From Nitrospiraceae bacterium (lineage in GTDB: Bacteria > Nitrospirota > Thermodesulfovibrionia > Thermodesulfovibrionales > UBA6898), in NCBI GenBank assembly GCA_020347665.1, contig CP070737.1, positions 685,286-749,285 on the forward strand: 64,000 bases of DNA, written 5' to 3'. The translations under genes were made by a program, and so were the position numbers. Under the pieces are notes generated by a model. It was given only the letters and a program-made list of their open reading frames with translations. It searched no databases and had not been told where the DNA came from. How positions within the stretch are numbered: the first letter of the stretch is position 1; the number at the start of each line of letters is the position of its first letter. Positions 18,408 through 27,119 of this stretch are shown here, in pieces.

Positions 18408-18464
18408 ATCATACAGGAGGACGCCATACTCTAACGTAATCTGACCCAGAAGATTGAAACATGG

Positions 18465-18493
18465 TTGACAAACATAATACGTGTATATACACT
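18465..18493 (+). promoter_or_regulatory. promoter with palindromic operator of the MarR gene
   Basis: TTGACA (18465-18470) is perfect. At 17 bases lies TACACT (18488-18493), or TATACA at 15 bases. The perfect 12-base palindrome GTGTATATACAC covers 18481-18492, across the -10 region. MarR proteins commonly bind such palindromes to repress their own genes. Transcription would start near 18500, at the start codon itself. Confidence 0.6.
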
Positions 18494-18499
18494 TAATAT

Positions 18500-18955
18500 A
18501 TGGATAACTCCATCGAAGAAAAAAAGCTTGAGGACTGTGCTGTCTGCGCATGTTTCAATCTGCGCAAGGCAGCCCGTGTCATCACACAGCTTTATGACAG
18601 AAGGCTGGCACCTTCCGGTATAAGGAGCACACAATTTTCAATAATGGCTGTTCTTGCTGTGCATAGTCCTGAAACGCTTACAAGGGTTGCTGAGACGCTT
18701 GCTATGGACAGGACAACTTTGACAAGAAATATGAGGCCTATGGAAAAGCAGGGCTACCTCAAGGTAAACCGAGGACAAGATCAGCGCACAAAGAGACTTA
18801 CCCTTACGAAAAAAGGCCGAAAAGCCTTTGCGAAGACCTTTCCACGCTGGGAATGTATACAGAAACAGGTTATCAAGAAATACGGATTACAAAAATTCAA
18901 TTCCTTTATCAAAGACTTACGTGAAATATCTACGCTCTTTATAGATAAGCAATAG
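18500..18955 (+). CDS. MarR family transcriptional regulator
   Basis: 151 residues, usual for MarR. The winged helix has LTRVAETLAMDRTTLTRNMRPMEKQGYL near 61-88 and the wing motif DQRTKRLTLTKKGRK near 95-109. Two Cys at the N-terminus (CAVCAC near 14-19) could make it redox or metal responsive; that is inference. No Shine-Dalgarno precedes the ATG and the promoter ends just upstream, so the mRNA may be leaderless. The next gene, a ferredoxin-SCP2 protein 59 bases on, may be its target. Confidence 0.88.
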   Translation: MDNSIEEKKLEDCAVCACFNLRKAARVITQLYDRRLAPSGIRSTQFSIMAVLAVHSPETLTRVAETLAMDRTTLTRNMRPMEKQGYLKVNRGQDQRTKRLTLTKKGRKAFAKTFPRWECIQKQVIKKYGLQKFNSFIKDLREISTLFIDKQ

Positions 18956-19014
18956 AGGGTCAGTAGCATGTTACTGATTTTTATCGGATATATATAAAAT
19001 GACAGGGGGTACCC

Positions 19015-20328
19015 ATGGATCCACTCAGAAATAACCATACCAGAGACCCGGTTCAGCAGAAAAGCGCCAAGATTATGTCTGCTAAAGAACTTCGGGATCT
19101 TTGCATCGAAGCTGGCGCTGATGATGTTGGTTTTATCGAGACCAGGCGTAAGGCCATTGTGTCCGAGGTGCATGACATCCTCAGGATCTTTTCAAAATCC
19201 AGGACTATCATCTCAATCGCAAAAAAGACGAATCCGGACAGCATCAGGAGTCCGTCTGTTTCTGTGGCAAATTATGAATTTGCCAAAGTCCATCAGGAGA
19301 TAGCTGAAAGTACACAACGGATATTAAAGAAACTGAATGAAGTGGGGTTCCGGGGTATAGCAATACCACCCGGATTTCCTATGGATATGGATCAATGGCC
19401 GGGAAGAATCTGGGAGATAAGTCATAAGCCTCTCGCTGTTGAGGCCGGGCTGGGGCAGATGGGCATGAATCGCCTTGTTTTACATCCGGTATTCGGTGGA
19501 TATATTCTGCTAGATACAATCCTCACCGATGCAGAACTTGATACCTACAATCAACCGATACATGAAAATCCATGCATCGAATGTGGGCTCTGTGTGTCTG
19601 TCTGTCCGGTCAATGCCATCAGCAGAAAGAATAGAATAGATTTTATGTCATGTGCCATGCATAATTATCACGAATTGTTTGGTGGGTTTCAGGACTGGAT
19701 CGAAGGAATTGTCATGTCAAAGAACGTGCATACATACCGGGCACGATTTCGTGATAGCGAAACTGTAACAAAATGGCAATCCTTGACCTATGGCCACTTT
19801 TACCGGTGCTCGTATTGCATGGCGGTCTGTCCCGCGGGTGAGAACCCTATGAAAGAGTATCAACCAGAAAAGAAGAAATATGTTCAGGAGGTTGTCAAAC
19901 CATTAAAAACAAAAAAAGAGCCGGTATATGTTATAGCAGGCACCTTTGCCGAAGATGCTGCTATGAAAAATGAAAACAAGAAGATTTGCCATGTTAGAAA
20001 TACGATACGGCCACATTCGATATCGTCTTTTCTGGACGGTGTTAAGCTGCTCTTCAATCCAAAACAAGCTGCAGGTCTTGAAATGAGCATTCATTTTTCA
20101 TTTATCGGAGACGAAATGAAAGAGGCGGTAGTCACAATAGCAGACGGCACAATCGATGTGGAGGAAACCGCGACTGGTAAGGCTGACCTGCAGGTTCACG
20201 CAGATTCAGAAACATGGATTGAAATGTTGAACGAAGAAACATCTCTGCTTAGGGCCCTGGTAACCGGCAGGATAAAACTCAAAGGGAATCCGTTATATCT
20301 TAAACAGTTTAAAAAATGTATGGTATAG
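19015..20328 (+). CDS. 4Fe-4S protein (epoxyqueuosine reductase-like) fused to an SCP2-like domain
   Basis: 437 residues. Residues 1-190 resemble the QueG-like reductase fold: ADDVGFIE, VEAGLGQMGMNRLVLHPVFG. Two ferredoxin clusters follow: CIECGLCVSVCPVNAI near 184 and, after a gap, CSYCMAVCPAG near 265. The last 120 residues (from about FLDGVKLLFNP) look like an SCP2 sterol-carrier domain, with hydrophobic-ligand-type strands and TGRIKLKGNP. Such fusions are known as SCP2-containing ferredoxins but have no assigned substrate. GGGGG precedes the ATG. It follows MarR on the same strand. Confidence 0.8.
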   Translation: MDPLRNNHTRDPVQQKSAKIMSAKELRDLCIEAGADDVGFIETRRKAIVSEVHDILRIFSKSRTIISIAKKTNPDSIRSPSVSVANYEFAKVHQEIAESTQRILKKLNEVGFRGIAIPPGFPMDMDQWPGRIWEISHKPLAVEAGLGQMGMNRLVLHPVFGGYILLDTILTDAELDTYNQPIHENPCIECGLCVSVCPVNAISRKNRIDFMSCAMHNYHELFGGFQDWIEGIVMSKNVHTYRARFRDSETVTKWQSLTYGHFYRCSYCMAVCPAGENPMKEYQPEKKKYVQEVVKPLKTKKEPVYVIAGTFAEDAAMKNENKKICHVRNTIRPHSISSFLDGVKLLFNPKQAAGLEMSIHFSFIGDEMKEAVVTIADGTIDVEETATGKADLQVHADSETWIEMLNEETSLLRALVTGRIKLKGNPLYLKQFKKCMV

Positions 20329-20352
20329 CACGGCGAGCATTGCAAAAGAGTT

Positions 20353-21477
20353 TCAATCTTTGGTGAGGAAGTCCTTCAAACGTTCAACGCCAATTGCAAG
20401 CTGAGATATGTCCTGCGTGTATGCAAACCGAACATATCGTTCTGTCCGGATGTTTCCAAAATCAATACCCGGCGTTACAGCAACCGCCTTTTCAAGGAGA
20501 AGTCTCTGGCAGAAATCCATTGCATTATCACTGAATCTGCTGATATCAGCCCAGATATAAAATGCGCCATCAGGAAAAGCGTCCAGCTGGAAGATATCCT
20601 TCAACGTAGCATAGAGAAAGTCCCTCCTCTCCCTGAAGGTGTTTCGCACTTTTTCAAGATACCCTTCATCAAAAGCTCCAATGGCAGCATATTGAGCAGG
20701 GGTATTAGCGGCAATAAATATATTTTGCACGATAATCTCTGCCTTCCTCACCAATTCATCAGGTAATATCATCCAGCCGATCCTGAAGCCAGGCATACAG
20801 AAATATTTCGAAAAACTGTTGATTACGATCGCTCTGTTGGAAAACTGAAGCGCGGTATGCTCCTGCTTATCATACACCAGACCATGATAAATCTCATCAG
20901 ATATGAACCATATATTCCTGTCCTCGCACAGTTTTATCAGTTCCTTTATGGTCTCTGCTCTGTAAAGCGTACCAGTAGGATTTGAAGGAGATGATACAAC
21001 CAGTGATCCGATATCTCCGGTCGATGGAACGTTCTGTGGGATTATTTCATACCCGGTATCTCGTGCAACCGGGATACAGATCGGCTCAGAGCCGAGAAAG
21101 TACGTGAAATTCTTATAACAGGGATAGGAAGGATCTGACAAAACAACCCGCTTGTCTGAATCGCTCAGCAGCGCAAAGACCACAAGAAAAGCACCCGACG
21201 TGCCAGGCGTGATCAGTATTCTTTCAGGAGAAATCTCCACCTGATATTTCTTTATATAATACTCAGCTATTCTTTCGCGCAAAGGGAGTAGTCCTTTTGC
21301 AGGTGTATAGTGGAACTGCCTGTCCTTGATAGCCTTTCTAAAGGATTCAGTGACCTCCTCGGAGGGAGGGAGATCCGGCTCGCCAATTTCCATATGCACC
21401 GCATCAGGCATGGTTCGGGCTTTTGCAAGGATATCCATGACAATGAATGGTGATATTTTATCGATAAATTCTCTCAT
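20353..21477 (-). CDS. class I/II pyridoxal-phosphate aminotransferase (AspC-like)
   Basis: 374 residues. The PLP Lys is K224 in NSFSKYFCMPG, with Asp194 and Tyr197 in SDEIYHG, and Arg232 in FRIGW. The opening MEIGEPDLPPSEEV and HYTPAKGLLPLRE are typical of fold type I transaminases near aspartate aminotransferase. The precise amino donor is not clear. No operon partner on its strand is close; the rhomboid gene lies 63 bases upstream and could share a transcript. Confidence 0.9.
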   Translation of the reverse strand: MREFIDKISPFIVMDILAKARTMPDAVHMEIGEPDLPPSEEVTESFRKAIKDRQFHYTPAKGLLPLRERIAEYYIKKYQVEISPERILITPGTSGAFLVVFALLSDSDKRVVLSDPSYPCYKNFTYFLGSEPICIPVARDTGYEIIPQNVPSTGDIGSLVVSSPSNPTGTLYRAETIKELIKLCEDRNIWFISDEIYHGLVYDKQEHTALQFSNRAIVINSFSKYFCMPGFRIGWMILPDELVRKAEIIVQNIFIAANTPAQYAAIGAFDEGYLEKVRNTFRERRDFLYATLKDIFQLDAFPDGAFYIWADISRFSDNAMDFCQRLLLEKAVAVTPGIDFGNIRTERYVRFAYTQDISQLAIGVERLKDFLTKD

Positions 21478-21540
21478 CGATATCCCTCAAATCAACATTA
21501 AATAAAAAAATAAAAATTCAACATAAATCATACTGTATCG

Positions 21541-22341
21541 TTACTCTTCTTCCCATTTTCGCATCTTTTTACTCGCTGCTGTCAGACGATCTCTTTCCTC
21601 ATCTGTAAGGGAATCCATGCCGTTCTCATTAATTTTGCTTAATAAGGCATCTATGTCTTTCTGGAGTTTTTCCCGTTCACGATCCCGATTCCAGACTACT
21701 TTGAGATCATGCCTGCGCCTCTGCTCTCCCCGCCATGCATACAGCAATCGTTTCCCCTCATCCCACTTCATGTATATCAGACCAAAAAGCATACCACCAA
21801 GGTGAGCGAAGTGGGCGATATTGCTGTGGGTCGTACTGAGTGCGGTCAGAAGTTCAATGATCCCCAATCCGATCACAAAGATTCGGGCTTTTACCGGAAA
21901 AATTCCCCATACAAGAATGATCTGATCAGGGAAAAGAATACCAAAGGCCATCAGTAAACCATAAATAGCACCTGAAGCTCCGACAGTCGGAATAACTGTT
22001 CCCGGCGTCACTGCGGCGTTTAACAGTCCAGCGCCGATACCACAGATCATATAGAATTTCAGGAACCGTCTGCTGCCCCAGGTTGCTTCGAGGGTTGTTC
22101 CGAACATCCAGAGAATAAACATATTAATCAGCAGGTGAAAAAAACCGCCGTGAAGGAACATGTATGTGACAGGCTGCCAAAAAAAACCGCGCCAGAAATT
22201 TAGCGGAGAAAGACCAAAATAGGTAGCCAGGTTTACCTGCAACAATAATTCGAAAACAGAAATCCCTGCGTTAATAAAAATGAGATATCTTACTACAGGC
22301 GTAAATGCCTTGCCGAGTCTCCAGCTATCCGTATATCGCAC
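21541..22341 (-). CDS. rhomboid family intramembrane serine protease
   Basis: 266 residues with six membrane segments. The catalytic pair is Ser123 in GASGAIYG and His180 in AHLGGMLFG. HLLINMF near 69-75 supplies the oxyanion Asn. A charged tail of about 65 residues, rich in Arg, Lys and Glu, follows the membrane part and ends at the stop. Rhomboids cut membrane proteins within or near their transmembrane helix. Substrates are unknown here. Confidence 0.93.
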   Translation of the reverse strand: MRYTDSWRLGKAFTPVVRYLIFINAGISVFELLLQVNLATYFGLSPLNFWRGFFWQPVTYMFLHGGFFHLLINMFILWMFGTTLEATWGSRRFLKFYMICGIGAGLLNAAVTPGTVIPTVGASGAIYGLLMAFGILFPDQIILVWGIFPVKARIFVIGLGIIELLTALSTTHSNIAHFAHLGGMLFGLIYMKWDEGKRLLYAWRGEQRRRHDLKVVWNRDREREKLQKDIDALLSKINENGMDSLTDEERDRLTAASKKMRKWEEE

Positions 22342-22620
22342 TATTTTTCCCTTTTATAGCTCCCTCTCATTCAGAATAACAGAAAAGTCATATGAAACAG
22401 CATAATTTCTCAAAATGTACAGATACTCTAATATTATAACTTCATATTCATTTTATGATATGCAAAACTGTTTCAACCATGATCCGAAAATAAACAGAAC
22501 GTTACTGATAGTAACGGTGCTGTTTTCCGCAGCTGGCATAGTGCTGAGTGTATTCCTGGCAAAACTCAGCATTTCTTTGCTTATGGTGCCTGATTATGAA
22601 GGCTTCTGCAATTATCGTGA

Positions 22621-23226
22621 ATGATATCATGGCAATCAGGAAAGAATGCCAGCGTAAGAGCCGGTAAAGCCACTATTGGGGTTGCAGGAGAGCTTGCCCT
22701 GGCACTGTTTATTGATAGTCATTATCGTAACTGGAAACTACCCTGGCCATTGTATCGTGATATACTCTTTTATGCCCGCGAACACCGCATCCCGATAATT
22801 GGTCTCAACGTGGAACGGAGAATTGTTCAACAGGTTGCCGAAAAGGGGTTCGCCTCTCTTACCAGGAAACATATCGAAAAACTGCCCGGTGTCAGTTGTA
22901 ATGTCAATGAACAATACCGGAAATTTATTCGTACTGTATTCAAGGAGCACGGCAAAAATGATACAGCTTTTACCTATTTCTCTGAGGCCCAAATGGTCTG
23001 GGATACGACACTGGCCTGGAATATTTTACAATTCAAAGAGGATAATCCACAGTATACTGTTTTTGTGATTGCAGGTAACGGACATTCCTGGAAGCAGGGC
23101 TTTCCTGAACAGATACGGCAACAATCCGATCTCGTGTTTAGCGTAATTCTGCCTGAACTGTCTCATGCCGAATGGAAGCAGGATTATACCCGGCGCGATA
23201 CCGATTACCTCTGGCTTGGACTCTGA
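22621..23226 (+). pseudogene. ChaN/DUF399-like lipoprotein gene missing its N-terminal third
   Basis: The 201-residue frame has the C-terminal two thirds of ChaN (haem-binding, Tiki-superfamily): YRDILFYAREHRIPIIGLN, SEAQMVWDTTLAWNI, VIAGNGHSWKQGFP and VILPE. The usual start, with a signal peptide, the GE.HD motif and the Glu-rich helix, is absent. The first 35 residues match nothing, and the upstream frame ending at 22624 does not supply it. There is no ribosome site. A truncated, probably non-functional copy is the best reading, though expression of the remnant cannot be excluded. Confidence 0.65.
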
Positions 23227-23260
23227 TAAAAACAGGTAGCAGTTCCGGCACAGGGTATTC

Positions 23261-23312
23261 AGTAAGAAGTAGGAAGTAAGCAGTGGACAGATAAGACGGG
23301 CTTGCCCGTCTT
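23261..23312 (+). repeat. GTAAG-type simple repeat with adjoining perfect inverted repeat
   Basis: 23261-23292 is made of irregular AGTAAGAAGTAGGAAGTAAGC-like units. At 23293-23312 AAGACGGGC and GCCCGTCTT form a perfect 9-base inverted repeat around TT. Such short intergenic low-complexity repeats are common in related genomes; a further CGGGC follows at 23316. A similar GTAAG-rich tract in opposite orientation lies at 24689-24745. Confidence 0.45.
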
Positions 23313-23496
23313 AGGCGGGCTGAGAGTAAGAAAGTATAAGAAGGCAGTAAAAACAAAAGCAAAAATCTCAAAAAAGCTTTTTTCACCCACTCCCCTCGAC
23401 ACCCCGATTAAGCCGGCAAGCCTGGTATAAGCCGCCGATATCATCATTATTATTTGACAATGAGTCCCAAAAATGCTTTCTTATTCTAGAATAATA

Positions 23497-24612
23497 ATGA
23501 TTATTACGTGCCCGAAATGTAAAACAAGGCTGTCCCTTCCTGACAACCGTATAAAACCCGGGGGTACAAAGATTAAATGCTTTAAGTGTGGTGGTATCCT
23601 TCTGTATAAAGGAAAAGGGCGCGGAAGACGGCCAGATGAAAAACCTTCGGCAGAGTCAGGCACCAGGGCTTCGCAGCCCATTTCTTCAAAGTCCCATTCA
23701 CCGAAAACTGAATCGCTCACCACACTCCAGCAGGGAAAAGCGCCTCACATCCAGAAAGACAGTGTTGGACATCCCTTTCCCGGGGAAAAAAGCCCTGACG
23801 GACCGCCTCAGGAACAGCCGTCCGGTGACCCTTCGCCGCCAGCCACGGAAGGACCCTCGCCTGAGGACAGAGCAAAAGCAGAAGAATATCAAAAAAGATA
23901 TGGATATTTGGTTCCTGAGAAAGAAACTATCGAAGAACGGCCTTTTCTGGAATATCTGCCTGATGTGTTTGCTTATCCGTTTAAAAACTGGGGCATTATA
24001 ACCCTTGTTGCCGGTTCAATTTTTATTACTATTACGCTCTTTTTTGCGGCATTTGCATTCTTGTTCGGCATCATTGGTTATGTGTTTGTTGGCGGACTTC
24101 TTTCATATTATATGATGAAGATAGTGTTTCATTCTGCTGAAGGAGAGATCGACCTTCCCGGCTGGGATGTAGAAGATTGGTGGGATGATATTGTATGCCC
24201 GATATTTCAGCTCATTCTGGTTACACTCGTTGCCTATGCTCCATTGTTTATCTATTTGGTTATTTCTATCTTTACTGGTAGCCCTTCCCTCTTCCTTATT
24301 ATCCCGCTGCTTATTTTCGGAACCGTATTTCAGCCCATGGGAATTTTATCCATGTCTCTTCATCACAGCTTTTCATCACTTAATCCCGCGATACTGATTC
24401 CTGCCATCCTTAAAATACCCCTTGATTATGCGGTTGCCTGCGGTATGTTGCTCCTGATATTCATACTGAAAGCCTTTTTTAATTATTTATTGGTTATACC
24501 GTTCATTACTCCCTTTATCGATAATTTCATCATGATATATCTTCTCGTTGTTGAAATGAGGATTCTCGGTTTGATGTACTATGCCAATAAACACAAGCTT
24601 GGATGGTTTTAA
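23497..24612 (+). CDS. MJ0042-type zinc-ribbon membrane protein with DUF4013-like domain
   Basis: 371 residues from the ATG at 23497, which places the ribbon MIITCPKCKTRLSLPD at the very start, as usual for this family; 23473 is the alternative. A second CxxC is in IKCFKCGG. A disordered Pro/Ser/Glu-rich linker spans about 40-140. The rest has about six membrane segments with PGWDVEDWWDD between them, as in DUF4013-like proteins. Its function is unknown. No ribosome site is clear. The gene is flanked by GTAAG-type repeats in inverted orientation. Confidence 0.7.
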   Translation: MIITCPKCKTRLSLPDNRIKPGGTKIKCFKCGGILLYKGKGRGRRPDEKPSAESGTRASQPISSKSHSPKTESLTTLQQGKAPHIQKDSVGHPFPGEKSPDGPPQEQPSGDPSPPATEGPSPEDRAKAEEYQKRYGYLVPEKETIEERPFLEYLPDVFAYPFKNWGIITLVAGSIFITITLFFAAFAFLFGIIGYVFVGGLLSYYMMKIVFHSAEGEIDLPGWDVEDWWDDIVCPIFQLILVTLVAYAPLFIYLVISIFTGSPSLFLIIPLLIFGTVFQPMGILSMSLHHSFSSLNPAILIPAILKIPLDYAVACGMLLLIFILKAFFNYLLVIPFITPFIDNFIMIYLLVVEMRILGLMYYANKHKLGWF

Positions 24613-24688
24613 CAGAAAATGGCACCCAGGCTTGCAGCCAGCCCTGAAAGGATTCAATGGTTTTCAGTAATATTCTTTTTTTATCCTG

Positions 24689-24745
24689 TTCACGCCTCAC
24701 TCCTTACGTCTTACTACTTACTGTCCGCAGTCACTGCCTGTCCCG
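24689..24745 (-). repeat. GTAAG-type simple repeat, opposite orientation
   Basis: Read on the minus strand this tract has units such as GTAAGTAGTAAGACGTAAGGAG, the same vocabulary as 23261-23292 although not alignable base by base. It lies between the zinc-ribbon gene and the PilZ gene, in about 240 bases that show no gene. Both copies could be remnants of one dispersed intergenic repeat. Confidence 0.4.
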
Positions 24746-24850
24746 TATAGTACAGCTTGTTCGGGGAAAGAGATAGAAAAGGCATTCAAAAAAGTTTCAG
24801 GCTGGCAATGAAAGCAAAGCGCTACGATTTACATGTCGATCCACGGACAA

Positions 24851-25150
24851 CTATTTATACCGCACTATTTTTCCTGAGACCTGATAGGTTGTGCGGTCAA
24901 TAACATCTACACGGAGAACCTCGGTCAGTGCCCTCAACGGTTTTATTCTGACATCTTTCGAAGAAAGAACCACTTCAATCATCTGTCCTCCGGACAAAGC
25001 ATGAGCAGTCTCAAACTGTATGCCGGTATGGCTTAAATTTCTACAGAATCCTTTGCATGTTTTATCCGTTCCCTGAACATTAAATGTCAGGTCAGCGTTA
25101 ATCTTCATCCGGAAATAATCTCTTTTGTTCTTGTGACCTTTAGAAATCAA
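24851..25150 (-). CDS. PilZ domain protein, candidate cyclic-di-GMP effector
   Basis: 99 residues from a TTG at 25150, chosen because GGGAG lies 10 bases upstream; a GTG at 25159 is closer and less likely. The upstream open frame contains hydrophobic and aromatic sequence without a start context. KRDYFRMKI near residue 9 is the basic binding motif (RxxxR-like, with Lys-Arg first). CRNLSHTGIQFET near 39 corresponds to the D/NxSxxG motif. Such single-domain PilZ proteins bind c-di-GMP and act on partners. Confidence 0.75.
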   Translation of the reverse strand: MISKGHKNKRDYFRMKINADLTFNVQGTDKTCKGFCRNLSHTGIQFETAHALSGGQMIEVVLSSKDVRIKPLRALTEVLRVDVIDRTTYQVSGKIVRYK

Positions 25151-25381
25151 AACGATCACTCTCCCTGAAGAAAAAAAGTGCCATATATATATTTTAAAGA
25201 AAAAAAATGCACGGCACAAGTTTACCGTAAAATGAAAAACGTGACAGGTAAACCTCTCATCCTGTATACAAAGAGACATCCATAATAACGACATATTGTA
25301 TATCGTCCTTGAGTGTCAAATATTGAGCATAGTGGGAATGAAAGGTATGCAGGCATCCACGAGCGCACCATTGGTCGGAAA

Positions 25382-26713
25382 CTATCTTTTTTGAAGCGGG
25401 ATGTACTTTAATTTACCTTTTATGGCGTTCACATACGCGGGCCGAATCAGCCGGCCCTGTATTATCTCTTCAATTCTGTGAGCAGACCATCCAGCAATTC
25501 GTGCCATAGCAAATACAGGGGTAAATAATTCCTGCGGGATACCCATCATTTCATAGAGAAATCCGGAATAAAAATCAACATTAATGCAGACATCTTTCCC
25601 CTTCTTTTCTTTTACCAGCCGTACTGCTATCTCAGCTACCTTGTTATATAATTCAAACTCATCAGCGCGTCCTTTTTTCTCGGCAAACAGGGCTGCCTTT
25701 TGTTTCAGTATATGTGTTCTTGGATCGGATATGGTATAGACCGCATGCCCCACGCCGTATATTTTGCCTGAACCGTCACCCTGTTTTTTTTCAAGAATAT
25801 CCTCAAGATACGAATAAATTTCTTCATCATCCTGCCAGTCCCGGACATGTTCTCTCATATCTTTCATCATCTTCATAACAGCTTCATTCGCACCGCCGTG
25901 AAGATGGCCCGCGAGTGATGCCAGCCCGGCGCACATAGCCATATAGGTATCAGTAAGGCTGGATGATACTGTCCTGACCGTAAAGGTTGAGTTGTTACCA
26001 CCACCATGTTCAGCATGGAGGATTAATGCAATATCAAATGTATGGGCAACCAGGTCATCCGGCACTTTTCCCTGCAACAGGTATAAGAAATTTTGAGCAG
26101 TACTCAGGTCTTTTCGCGGCTCAACCATAAGCGGCTTTACCTTTGACCCGGCCATGAGGACATGGTAATTATAAGCGATGATTGTCGGAAACTTGGCTAT
26201 GAGATCAATGCATTGTCGTGTTACGTCTTTTATTGAAGTAGATCGGGGATCAGTGTCAAATTTATGCAGAATAGAAACTGCAGCATGAAGTGCGCCCATA
26301 AGATCGTCGTTCTCAGAAGTACATTTTATTATTTCTTTCGCCATATCAGGCAGAAATCTTCTTTCGCCAAGTTCCCGAGTGAAGCTGTCCAGATGTTTCC
26401 GTACTGGCAGTTCTCCCGTAAGCAGGAGAAAGGCTATTTCCTCAAAACCAAACCGCTGTTCTGCTTCAAGATTCGCAACAAGATCTTCAATATCATATCC
26501 ACAGTAGATGAGTTTCCCTGGAATGGGGACATTACGGCCCTTTTGGTCTCTCTTAAACGCCTTCACCTGACCTTTTGTCGTTATGCCTGCAACGACACCT
26601 GTCCCGTCGGGATTTCTCAGACCCAATTTAATCCTTTTTTTCAATACGAGTTCAGGGTCGAGCTTGTCGTGCTCAAGCTCCATTTTCGCAATCTTTTCAA
26701 CCAAATTATCCAT
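25382..26713 (-). CDS. citrate synthase
   Basis: 443 residues from the ATG at 26713, which has AAAGAGG 5 bases upstream; the longer frame to 26755 has none. Catalytic motifs are present: HAEHGGGNNSTFTVR, then GHLHGGANEAV, then YGVGHAVYTISDPR and NVDFYSGFLYEMMG with the catalytic Asp. The insert GVVAGITTKGQVKAF and the extended loops are seen in large citrate synthases of anaerobes. It condenses oxaloacetate and acetyl-CoA. No other TCA gene is adjacent. A -10-like TATAAT lies at 26747-26752 on the minus strand. Confidence 0.92.
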   Translation of the reverse strand: MDNLVEKIAKMELEHDKLDPELVLKKRIKLGLRNPDGTGVVAGITTKGQVKAFKRDQKGRNVPIPGKLIYCGYDIEDLVANLEAEQRFGFEEIAFLLLTGELPVRKHLDSFTRELGERRFLPDMAKEIIKCTSENDDLMGALHAAVSILHKFDTDPRSTSIKDVTRQCIDLIAKFPTIIAYNYHVLMAGSKVKPLMVEPRKDLSTAQNFLYLLQGKVPDDLVAHTFDIALILHAEHGGGNNSTFTVRTVSSSLTDTYMAMCAGLASLAGHLHGGANEAVMKMMKDMREHVRDWQDDEEIYSYLEDILEKKQGDGSGKIYGVGHAVYTISDPRTHILKQKAALFAEKKGRADEFELYNKVAEIAVRLVKEKKGKDVCINVDFYSGFLYEMMGIPQELFTPVFAMARIAGWSAHRIEEIIQGRLIRPAYVNAIKGKLKYIPLQKR

Positions 26714-27119
26714 GGATACCTCTTTAAAGAATTTTGAAGAGAAAGCATTATACAATATTTTTGTGAAAAAACACTATGGGCAAAAAGAAATGGTTAAGCA
26801 TATCGAAGGGCCGTCATTATGAGCTCAATGGGTAAAATCGTAGCATTATTCCTCTGGTATTTTTGAATGGTTCTTCGATACCGTCCTGATTTTTCGGGTC
26901 AAAGCATGCATTCAGGCTGGTTAATTCTCTGGTCATGAAGAATATGATCATGCCTATTTCAGTGTACGATGCATCTGATTCATTCCCGGCATTGTATCAG
27001 TGTGCCTGCCCGTAAGAATTGCTTTAAAGATAACATTGGCAGTATGTTCCAACAGAATATTTTCTCATGCTATGTTTTTGTGTTAGTCTTTTTATTATTA
27101 TTTATATATACTCAGTGCT
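26714..27119. other. intergenic region between divergent citrate synthase and RCK genes
   Basis: About 400 bases with no convincing gene, tRNA or repeat. On the minus strand TATAAT at 26747-26752 could serve citrate synthase, but its -35 match is poor. The last 60 bases before 27120 are very AT-rich and may hold the promoter of the RCK gene. I see nothing else. Confidence 0.5.

Noticed and set aside
22415-22624. 69-codon frame before the ChaN-like remnant
   Set aside because: No ribosome site, no motif, and it does not supply the missing ChaN N-terminus in any frame.
24618-24635. TGGCACCCAGGCTTGCA as a second sigma-54 site
   Set aside because: The gap between the two conserved parts is 6 bases instead of 5, and no gene follows on that strand for several hundred bases.
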